A stretch of 64,000 bases of DNA from CAZAYP01 sp964489425 [NCBI: uncultured Verrucomicrobiota bacterium]. GTDB taxonomy: Bacteria; Verrucomicrobiota; Kiritimatiellia; RZYC01. The notes under the pieces were generated by a model that saw only the letters and a list, made by a program, of their open reading frames with translations, did no database searches and was not told where the DNA came from. The DNA is taken from positions 12,334 through 76,333 of the forward strand of contig CAZAYP010000017.1 of NCBI GenBank assembly GCA_964489425.1, read 5' to 3'. The position numbers were made by a program, and so were the translations under genes. Numbering within the stretch: position 1 is the stretch's first letter; each line of letters opens with the position of its first letter. Positions 16,260 through 23,261 of this stretch are shown here, in pieces.

Positions 16260-16352
16260 GGAGAGGTGGCTGAGTGGCTTAAAGCGGCGGATTGCTAATC
16301 CGTTGTACGGGGTAAACCCGTACCCGGGGTTCGAATCCCCGCCTCTCCGCCA
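16260..16352 (+). tRNA. tRNA-Ser (GCU anticodon)
   Basis: The acceptor stem GGAGAGG pairs with CCTCTCC. The anticodon loop carries GCT between CGGAT and ATCCG arms. A long variable arm (ACGGGGTAAACCCGT) marks a class II tRNA, and the T arm has GGTTCGAATCC. The discriminator G at 16349 is followed by an encoded CCA. It reads AGC/AGU serine codons. Its last 46 bases are repeated at 27209-27254. Confidence 0.97.
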
Positions 16353-16779
16353 AATCCCCATACAATTCGCAGAATCGTCAATGTTCATGCGGTTGAAGTG
16401 TTGGTTGTCTATTTTGAAGGACAGGCGTTTCGTGCGTATCCTTGCGCTTGCATGATACTCCTGATGCGCGCACAAAAGTACAGCAAAAGTACAGCATGAT
16501 GCAGAATCTTATATTCGCCCACTACCAAGGATGTCCGCGCCGCGGGGCGGCGAGCATGCTACAGTCAGCGGAAAGTGGCCTGCCGGGACAGCGTCGCACC
16601 CCGTCCGGGCATCTCCGTCAACCACGCCGTGGCGCTCTTGGCCAGGGCCGCCTGGATATCCACATGCCCTCTATTGGCCAAGGCGCCTGTGCCCGACTCG
16701 GCCTGCATGGTCAGGAGCCCCCGCCCGTGGCCGCCATCACGATCTGCTTGTCGCAGTAGTCGATCCGCGGCCAGCGAGA
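16353..16779. other. Gene-free stretch at the leader-distal end of the CRISPR array
   Basis: About 430 bases between the tRNA CCA end and the last CRISPR repeat hold no convincing gene. I looked for a recombinase tail beside the attachment site and found none. A tandem AAAAGTACAGC appears twice around 16473-16496. A minus-strand open frame at 16565-16792 ends inside the array and has no family resemblance. Confidence 0.45.
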
Positions 16780-17539
16780 GAAACACCCCCACGCGCGTGG
16801 GGAAGACTCACGCGGATCTTTTACAGCCTGATGAGCATCAGAAACACCCCCACGCGCGTGGGGAAGACCCGTATGCGTTGACCGACCTCACGCGGGAACT
16901 GGAAACACCCCCACGCGCGTGGGGAAGACGTCTATGGTACTACCGGCCAAGTAGCCATGGTGGAAACACCCCCACGCGCGTGGGGAAGACTTCGCCGCCC
17001 TGGCCCGGCCGCATGTCCCAAGAGAAACACCCCCACGCGCGTGGGGAAGACATGGTGGCGAATATGCGCCTGGCGGCCGTGGCAGAAACACCCCCACGCG
17101 CGTGGGGAAGACCGCAGCTCGCGTTGCCGACGGGTCTGGAAATAGGAAACACCCCCACGCGCGTGGGGAAGACGGCCAGCCATGATCGGAATCAAAGCCG
17201 CGTTTGGAAACACCCCCACGCGCGTGGGGAAGACTCTTTGAGCCACTGGACATAGTCCTTGGTCACAGAAACACCCCCACGCGCGTGGGGAAGACCATCA
17301 GCGCGGAGGCCGGGAAGTGTGGCAGCAGGAAACACCCCCACGCGCGTGGGGAAGACCTCCTCGCCACATGACGCGAACGGCCAACAGTGGAAACACCCCC
17401 ACGCGCGTGGGGAAGACTTAACCTTCGCTCGCATCGCATGCTCCTTTCAGGAAACACCCCCACGCGCGTGGGGAAGACTTGACGGACGCGACACCTTCCG
17501 CTCTGCCGCCAGAAACACCCCCACGCGCGTGGGGAAGAC
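16780..17539 (-). CRISPR. Type I-E CRISPR array: 13 repeats, 12 spacers
   Basis: Thirteen identical 28-base repeats start at 16780 and recur every 61 bases to 17512-17539, separated by twelve 33-base spacers. In the crRNA sense (minus strand) the repeat begins GTCTTCCCCACGCGCGTGGG and ends GGTGTTTC. Its core CCCCACGCGCGTGGGG is a perfect 16-base palindrome. By analogy with E. coli the array is transcribed from the cas2 side toward lower coordinates. The first base of every spacer on that strand is C or T. If that base is counted with the repeat, the units become 29 + 32 as in E. coli. All repeats are identical, so neither end shows decay. Confidence 0.98.
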
Positions 17540-17587
17540 ACCAACGAGTTGTAGGCAATGGTAGTAAGACCACATGATATTGTCGCT
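17540..17587 (-). promoter_or_regulatory. Probable CRISPR leader (core part)
   Basis: This 48-base gap separates cas2 from the first repeat and is the expected leader position. It is less GC-rich than the array and contains CAATATCATGTGG and a CCTACAACTCGTTGG stretch beside the first repeat. The gap is short, so promoter or integration-host-factor-like elements may extend into the 3' part of cas2. I see no clear -10/-35 pair. Confidence 0.4.
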
Positions 17588-17884
17588 CTACGGTTGCAAA
17601 ACAAGCTGAATTTTCTCCTGGATGAGCTGGAGGCCAGAAATCTGGATGATGGGCTTGGTGGACAGGCCAAGTCTCCATATTTTGAAGCCGGGGGCGGTTT
17701 TGGTTTGCTGGAAGATCATCAGGGCCGACCCCGGCGGGCAGTGTTTGTGGAGATATTTGACGACGTCTTCGGCGACGGCGTCTTTGACGCCGGAGACAAA
17801 GACGTTTGGCTTGGGTTCGACAAACCAAAGTTTCATGCGCCCACGAACGGCCGGAGGGAGATATTCTGCGACGACCACGATCAT
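17588..17884 (-). CDS. cas2: CRISPR-associated endoribonuclease-fold Cas2e
   Basis: The 98-residue protein matches the E. coli-type Cas2 subfamily: MIVVVAEYLPPAVRGRMKLW at the start, VFVSGV, and the C-terminal extension used to bind Cas1. Cas2 is the structural core of the Cas1-Cas2 integrase that inserts new spacers; the nuclease activity is dispensable in the E. coli system. It starts one base after the cas1 stop and is the gene nearest the array, the usual adaptation-module layout. Confidence 0.95.
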   Translation of the reverse strand: MIVVVAEYLPPAVRGRMKLWFVEPKPNVFVSGVKDAVAEDVVKYLHKHCPPGSALMIFQQTKTAPGFKIWRLGLSTKPIIQISGLQLIQEKIQLVLQP

Positions 17885-17885
17885 C

Positions 17886-18734
17886 TCAGCCCTCTTTCAG
17901 CATGGCATTGATGTCGTTGCCGATGCTTCCCAGGAGATCGAGTTCAAACACGCGCTTGCGGAACTCCTCGGAGATCAGGTGGCGGTCGTACTTGCCCGCG
18001 TTTTGGAGGGTCAAGGCGAAGGCGAGGTCCATGCAGAGATGTTCCTTGTATAAATCGGCCATGTCGTACACGAAGGGCAACGGGCAGCCGGTGTGGATGA
18101 ACCCGATATGGGGCGAATAGCCGATGCTGTGAATGGCAGCGGAGAGGATTCCGTAGAGGGCGGCGTTGGCGGCTGTTAGATACTGGTTGGTTGTGTCGCT
18201 GACCTCGAACTTGCCGGGCTCGTAGGTGCGTCCCTTCCAGCCCACACCATATTTTTTACCGAACTCCTCGTAGAGCGCACGGACGCGAACGCCTTCCATG
18301 CCCCGCATTTCCAAGATATTTTTGCCCGTCAGGTCGGCCTGGGGAAAGCGGCGGGCAAACATGCGGCGGGCGACTTTTTCGGATTTGGCCGGATCGGCCG
18401 CCAGAAGCATCTGCCGGCGCATATTGCGCGTATCGGCGTTGGGCGTCTGCCCAACGGCGTAGAAGAGGAGGCCATCCTCCCCCACCCAGCACACCGTGCA
18501 GTTGGAGGCGGCCAGCGTCTTGATGGCATCGTGGGTGATGGCCACTCCGGGACCGAGGAGCAGCGCGTTGATGGTGGCGCATGGAATGCGCACCACATGG
18601 CAGTCGCTGTCGATCCATTTGATGCTGCTGTCGTCGATCTCCAACCGCCCGTGTTCCAAATACAGGAACGGGTAGCGGTCTTTGACCTGCGGCAGGGTCT
18701 CCCGCGTGACCTTCGCAAAAATGCGCTGCGTCAT
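17886..18734 (-). CDS. cas1: CRISPR-associated integrase Cas1e
   Basis: The 282-residue integrase catalyses spacer insertion at the leader-repeat junction. Metal ligands are present: Glu147 in GMEGVR, His214 in GFIHTG, and Asp224 and Asp227 in FVYDMADLY. These correspond to E141, H208, D218 and D221 of the E. coli protein, with a constant offset of six. All catalytic residues are intact, so adaptation should be possible. Its start overlaps the cas5 stop by four bases. Confidence 0.97.
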   Translation of the reverse strand: MTQRIFAKVTRETLPQVKDRYPFLYLEHGRLEIDDSSIKWIDSDCHVVRIPCATINALLLGPGVAITHDAIKTLAASNCTVCWVGEDGLLFYAVGQTPNADTRNMRRQMLLAADPAKSEKVARRMFARRFPQADLTGKNILEMRGMEGVRVRALYEEFGKKYGVGWKGRTYEPGKFEVSDTTNQYLTAANAALYGILSAAIHSIGYSPHIGFIHTGCPLPFVYDMADLYKEHLCMDLAFALTLQNAGKYDRHLISEEFRKRVFELDLLGSIGNDINAMLKEG

Positions 18735-19438
18735 GCCTGGATGCGGGTGACCCGCCGGTCGCGATATTTCTTGTGGACGCCGAATTGCACCGGCACGTCG
18801 TTGAGGGTCATCCCCTCGCCATCGTGTTCGCCGTCGAGCACGCGAAAGTCTTCGCGCAATTCCTTGCCGGCGGCAATGTTCAAGGCCGCTTCCAGCGCCT
18901 GGCTTTCGTCCGGGAACAGGCCCTGGAACACAAACTCCGTAGGTACGCAGTTTTTTCGGCCCAGATACAAATCGTAGGCTGGATTCCGCAATGCCTCGGC
19001 AAAGGGCTCGGCAAGATCGCCGGGCACTTCCACTGCCACCGCAAACCTTGCGTCCTGCAGGTAATACCGATAGGTCATCTTGGTGCCACTGCCAACTGGC
19101 GGTTTACCGTCTGCTTTCTTTGGGGTGTGAAGCTTTTCCCATGGGTCTTCGTCGTCGTAGCCGCTGCCGACCATGTGGAAGTCGCACAGCAGAGGCTCGC
19201 GTTCGGCGGGTTTGCCCCCGTTTTTCAGGAAGGAAACAACGGTTTGCCGGAGCGGCGCAAGGCGGGCGAGCAGTTCGGCTTGCTCACCCGATGCGCCGAG
19301 GGCGCACAGCAGCAGTCCGGCGACACCCGACTTCGTGGGAAACGGCAGCGAGTCGCGCCGCCCAAAGCGCGAGTCGGCACCCCACGATTGCAAGGGCGCT
19401 TCCAGCCACAGCAGCAGAAACCGGTTATCCATTGCCAA
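18731..19438 (-). CDS. cas5: Cascade subunit Cas5e (CasD)
   Basis: This 235-residue RAMP protein binds the 5' handle of the crRNA in Cascade. The opening FLLLWLEAPLQSWGADSRFG and the following RDSLPFPTKSGVAGLLLCAL are the hallmark Cas5e start. The C-terminal part carries a Gly-rich strand and the RRVTRI end. It overlaps the 3' end of cas7 by 14 bases, indicating co-translation. Confidence 0.95.
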   Translation of the reverse strand: MAMDNRFLLLWLEAPLQSWGADSRFGRRDSLPFPTKSGVAGLLLCALGASGEQAELLARLAPLRQTVVSFLKNGGKPAEREPLLCDFHMVGSGYDDEDPWEKLHTPKKADGKPPVGSGTKMTYRYYLQDARFAVAVEVPGDLAEPFAEALRNPAYDLYLGRKNCVPTEFVFQGLFPDESQALEAALNIAAGKELREDFRVLDGEHDGEGMTLNDVPVQFGVHKKYRDRRVTRIQA

Positions 19439-20591
19439 CGGCCCCCGCGATGGCGTCCTTTACGTCGCGGATGAGGTTGTCCACGGTGTAGTTCTCGTCG
19501 TCGCCGAACGTGTACGAGGCAACCTTGCCAAACAGCGATCCAGCCAGCTTCTCTTTCTTGGATAAGTAATCGGTCAGCGCGGTTTTACTGGGTTCGAGGA
19601 ATCCGCCGTCCTTGGCTTTGATGGCCGTTTCGAACGGAACTTGCAGCCGCTGCCCTTTGCGAACAAAAACCTTGGCGAATTCCCACGGGCAAGCGCCGGA
19701 CTGGGTGGTTTGCCGCGCGCTGGGCACGGCCAGATAGAGCGCCTTGACGAAGGCTTCCACGGCTTCCGGCACGGCCACGCCACACAGGCTCTGCCAAAGT
19801 TGCCCAATGTCCAAGGACACATACCGATAGTAGGTCGCGGAATTGAACTCCAAGCTGCCCATGTGCGCGGAGCCCGGCTCTTCCTGCAAGTCGTCCAGCG
19901 CGGTGAAAAACTCAACTTCGTTGGTCACCTTGTGCGTGGAAATGGCATGCGCGAACGAGGCGGCCGCTTCCACGTTCATCGTCGCCGCCTGCGCGACCAT
20001 CCGCCCGAACAGCGCAATGTCCAGCCCATCCACCGACAGGTCCGGCTTGCCGATGATGGCGGCAACTTCTTTAGCCTGCTTGTCTGCCTTTGCCTGTATA
20101 ATAACCTTGTCCGGATCGAAGCCTTGCGCCTGGAAAGCTTCGGCCAGCTTGGCGATTTCCGACGGACTCAGGAAAATCAGGGTATCGGTCTTCTCGCCCA
20201 CCGCTTCAGCGTCGGCAGAGACTTCGACGTCCTCGTCGCCCTTTTTGCCCTTCTTTCCTTTGTTCTTTTCGTTACCCTTGATAAACACCTGTTCGATCTT
20301 GGCCCCGCACTTTTCGGCGGCTTCCGGCGAGGCACCCAGTTTTTTACATCCCTCGGCAACCATGAGTTTGAGCAGCTTGGTGCGGGTGCCGGTCACAATG
20401 CCCAGCTCTTTCAGTTGCATCCGCACTTGGCGTTTCCAGCATTGGCTACTGACGCGGGCACGGGTGCCGCCGCCAACCACGGCGGTCTTTGGCGCGCCCA
20501 CGTCATCGCGGTTCAGGCAGGTCACCGGAAACGATTGCAGGATGTGGAATTCGATGCGGAGGTTACGGGCGGGATTAGATGTGGTTGTCAT
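19425..20591 (-). CDS. cas7: Cascade backbone subunit Cas7e (CasC)
   Basis: Six copies of this 388-residue protein line the crRNA in Cascade. The N-terminus has the family's FHILQSFPVTCLNRDDVGAP and GGGTRARVSSQCWKRQVR. A Lys/Asp/Glu-rich loop near residues 110-130 (KGNEKNKGKKGKKGDEDV) is a low-complexity insertion. The C-terminal half retains NVEAAASFAHAIS and SATYYRYVSLD. It is slightly longer than the E. coli protein (363), mostly because of the insertion. Confidence 0.95.
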   Translation of the reverse strand: MTTTSNPARNLRIEFHILQSFPVTCLNRDDVGAPKTAVVGGGTRARVSSQCWKRQVRMQLKELGIVTGTRTKLLKLMVAEGCKKLGASPEAAEKCGAKIEQVFIKGNEKNKGKKGKKGDEDVEVSADAEAVGEKTDTLIFLSPSEIAKLAEAFQAQGFDPDKVIIQAKADKQAKEVAAIIGKPDLSVDGLDIALFGRMVAQAATMNVEAAASFAHAISTHKVTNEVEFFTALDDLQEEPGSAHMGSLEFNSATYYRYVSLDIGQLWQSLCGVAVPEAVEAFVKALYLAVPSARQTTQSGACPWEFAKVFVRKGQRLQVPFETAIKAKDGGFLEPSKTALTDYLSKKEKLAGSLFGKVASYTFGDDENYTVDNLIRDVKDAIAGAVGNG

Positions 20592-20633
20592 TTGGTTCCT
20601 TTATGTTTGTTATTGATGGGGCTGTAGATTCCG

Positions 20634-21224
20634 TCACTTTTGCAGGGGCACGATCTGGAGCAGGCCAAAGCCGAACGACTTGGCCCGGCCAATACCCTGC
20701 TTGAAGCTCTTTTTGAATTGCTCGCGGTCCGTCACCGTGAGCTTGCCGACGAAGGTCGCCGTGTTGTGTGTACAGGTCGCGCCATCCTTTGTATAGCGCA
20801 CCACGCCGACCCGGCGCACTTCCAATGTGGCGGCATCCACGGAAAAACCCAGCTTGGGGGCTTTTTCCAACAACCACGCGTGTAGGGCGTCTTTGCCGAG
20901 AATGGCCACGGTCTTGCCGGTCTTGCTATCCCGCTTGGTGGGGTTCAAGGTCACCTCGAATCCGTACAGGTCGTGCTCCAAAAAGCGTTCGGGAATGTCC
21001 TTGGTGGCCAGCGTTCCCTGTGCCGGAGTCTCCGGCGGGCGATCCGACAGAATCAGGATTATGCGCCCGCGCACGTCCCCGCCCTTGTCGGCATATAGAA
21101 AATCGCGTGTCTCCCCTTCCCGTTGGGGGAAGAGGCTATAAACGGCCTTATGCACGCCATAGGCATCGCGGATGCCCAGCTTCTGGCAGGCGGCGCGGTC
21201 GAGGCTATACACCGAGGCGATCAT
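20634..21224 (-). CDS. cas6e: crRNA-processing endoribonuclease Cas6e (CasE)
   Basis: This 196-residue endonuclease cleaves pre-crRNA within the repeat and stays on the 3' hairpin. The catalytic His is probably His25 in AYGVHKAVYS, and the C-terminal Gly-rich loop reads GIGRAKSFGFGLLQIV. The ATG at 21224 is chosen because a strong GGAAGGAGGGG site precedes it and the N-terminus matches the family. The longer frame to 21311 is antisense to the end of cse2. The gene lies between cse2 and cas7, unlike E. coli, where casE follows cas5. Confidence 0.95.
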   Translation of the reverse strand: MIASVYSLDRAACQKLGIRDAYGVHKAVYSLFPQREGETRDFLYADKGGDVRGRIILILSDRPPETPAQGTLATKDIPERFLEHDLYGFEVTLNPTKRDSKTGKTVAILGKDALHAWLLEKAPKLGFSVDAATLEVRRVGVVRYTKDGATCTHNTATFVGKLTVTDREQFKKSFKQGIGRAKSFGFGLLQIVPLQK

Positions 21225-21723
21225 CGTCCCCCCTCCTTCCGAAGAAGTCCATGGCCCATCTCTGCTTGGTCCATTCGCCAAACTTAAGCAGATCGTCCAG
21301 CAAAGAGCCATAATCCAAATGGGACTTCTCCTTTGAAGCCATCAGTCCCAACAACGGTCGCAGCACGCGGCAGGCTTCCTCCACCGTATCGCAGGCCAGC
21401 AGGCGGCGCAGTTTGGATTTGGCGTTGTCGGACTGGTTGCCTTCGTCGTAGCAGGCGGCAAGCGCCTGGCCGATGGGCTGGTGACCGTTGCGCACGGGCT
21501 TGGCGCGGGCCAGCGCCGCCGCAACGGTCGCGAACGGCACTCGCTCCCACGACTTTTCAAGATCGCACCAAGACGCCAGATGCTCCCACGCCTGGTATTC
21601 CGTAGCCGGATTGTCGGCCCGCCGCAAGGCCGCGCCAAAGCCAGAGTCATCCTTCATGCGTTGAAGGGCATACTCGACAAACGAGCGGCCCCGGCTGGTT
21701 TTCTCTTTCTTCTCTTGTTCCAT
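21205..21723 (-). CDS. cse2: Cascade small subunit Cse2 (CasB)
   Basis: The 172-residue all-helical protein matches Cse2, two copies of which stabilise the crRNA-target duplex in Cascade. It shows the conserved LRRADNPATEYQAWEHL segment, then the PIGQALA and LRRLLACDTVEE helices. It begins 9 bases after cse1 and overlaps the start of cas6e by 20 bases. The family is poorly conserved, but length and position leave little doubt. Confidence 0.92.
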   Translation of the reverse strand: MEQEKKEKTSRGRSFVEYALQRMKDDSGFGAALRRADNPATEYQAWEHLASWCDLEKSWERVPFATVAAALARAKPVRNGHQPIGQALAACYDEGNQSDNAKSKLRRLLACDTVEEACRVLRPLLGLMASKEKSHLDYGSLLDDLLKFGEWTKQRWAMDFFGRRGDDDRLGV

Positions 21724-21732
21724 AGGGTTCCT

Positions 21733-23232
21733 TTATTCGGCGGTTGCCAGAAACTTGCCCAAATTCGGGCGGTGCGCCGCCCACGCTTCCAGTTGCCGCG
21801 CCGTTTCACGCGGCGCAAACGTGTCATAGGCCCGATTAGCATACCCCACAAATGTGCGGCGCAAAGCTGCGACCGCCGCGCCGCTTTCGTCCGCGCAAGC
21901 ATCCACCAGATCCTGAAATTTCCGCTCCGCTAGTTGCCAGAACAGGTTGCTTGCCTGAGCCGCGTGTTTTTTGCCATCCATTTTCAGGGTCCCGTAATAG
22001 GCAAGAACCGACCCATAGGCGCATTTTTTAGCTATTTCATCCAGGACCTCCATCTCCGCTTTCAACTGCGAGAACCAAAGATCGCCCAACCAACTGGCTT
22101 CAAGCCGAACCTCCGACTCTACATAGTCGTCCATCCCGGCCACATACTGCTCTCCGGCATTGGAACTGACCCGCAACCCACCGGACCAAATACCCAGAGA
22201 ATCCACCACACGGCGTGCGCGCTGGATGCCAACTCGTAGCTGCCTGCAATCGAACCGACTCTTCTGCTCGGCCCCCAAAAAGGACAGCAACGCTGTCAGT
22301 TGCCGCCAAGGGCGTTTTTCTGGGTCGACCCAAAGGGCTTTCATGTCCTTCGAAGAATCCACCGCAATGCTCAGGTCGAATGAACCCTCTTTGTGCGATG
22401 GGTGCTGGATTCCTTCCGAATAGTGCAAGCCGTCGGCGGCGAGCAAGCAGAAGCGGGAAAGCGGAACGAGGCGGCCCATGTAGCTGTTTTTCAGCCGTTT
22501 CGCCCGTGCGCAGGCCTCCCCCAATGGCATTGTCTCCCAGGGCGGTTCGCCCAGCCCAGCGGTGTAATTCGCCATTTCGGCCAATCGATTTTCCGCCACG
22601 AGATTGAGCCACAGGGTTTCCCTCAACGTCGCCCCCGCGAGAAAACTGTGCAAATAGCCGAGAAAACCAAGGGCGGGGCCCGGCTTGCCTGTCGAGGGCT
22701 TTCCTTTATCGTTGGCTTTTCCTGCATAGCCGCTGCTCAATACGACCGTGTTATCCGTTTTTTTGCCACCGAGTGCGCAGTTTCCAAGTACGACGATCTG
22801 AAGGGCTTTTTCTTCGTCCGTCAATGGCTGCTCCAAATGGGATTGCAACAGCACGGTCGTGTTTCCGAACGCCACATCGGGAGCCACTGCACCAAAACCT
22901 TGGATCTTGGCTTTGCCAATGCCTGGCATCTGCAAGAAAGGCCGCCCGCCATAGAGCCAGAAACAATCTTTCTTTTCTTCGAGGTAGGCCAGCGCCTTTT
23001 GCGCCAAGCCATCCGCGCCGAGGGCGTTCCATTCGGCGTCGTCCTTTGGCGTGCAAGCGGTCTGCGCGATGGCCAGAAGCAATTTCGTGACCGAAATCTT
23101 CTGGATGGGGTTGCCGCCGAGCGCGCGCAGATTGGGGTCGGTGAAGATTCGCCGCAAGCTGACCCGGCCGACGTCGACCACCGGGATCCAAGCTTCCTCG
23201 ATCAGATTGAACCGTTGTGGCGCGTTATCCAT
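21733..23232 (-). CDS. cse1: Cascade large subunit Cse1 (CasA/Cas8e)
   Basis: From the ATG at 23232 (AAGGA site upstream) the protein has 499 residues, typical of Cse1. The N-terminus FNLIEEAWIPVVD and the RPFLQMPG segment near residue 100 are family hallmarks. Cse1 recognises the PAM and recruits Cas3. A C-terminal four-helix bundle is expected. The frame could start at 23265, but that adds only non-conserved residues. Confidence 0.95.
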   Translation of the reverse strand: MDNAPQRFNLIEEAWIPVVDVGRVSLRRIFTDPNLRALGGNPIQKISVTKLLLAIAQTACTPKDDAEWNALGADGLAQKALAYLEEKKDCFWLYGGRPFLQMPGIGKAKIQGFGAVAPDVAFGNTTVLLQSHLEQPLTDEEKALQIVVLGNCALGGKKTDNTVVLSSGYAGKANDKGKPSTGKPGPALGFLGYLHSFLAGATLRETLWLNLVAENRLAEMANYTAGLGEPPWETMPLGEACARAKRLKNSYMGRLVPLSRFCLLAADGLHYSEGIQHPSHKEGSFDLSIAVDSSKDMKALWVDPEKRPWRQLTALLSFLGAEQKSRFDCRQLRVGIQRARRVVDSLGIWSGGLRVSSNAGEQYVAGMDDYVESEVRLEASWLGDLWFSQLKAEMEVLDEIAKKCAYGSVLAYYGTLKMDGKKHAAQASNLFWQLAERKFQDLVDACADESGAAVAALRRTFVGYANRAYDTFAPRETARQLEAWAAHRPNLGKFLATAE

Positions 23233-23261
23233 CTCGTCCTTCCCGTTGGCGAATCGCCGAC

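Noticed and set aside
16575-17255. Open frames through the CRISPR array with repeated HARGE or ARGGVS peptides
   Set aside because: These are translations of the repeat units. The 61-bp period leaves frames open by chance.
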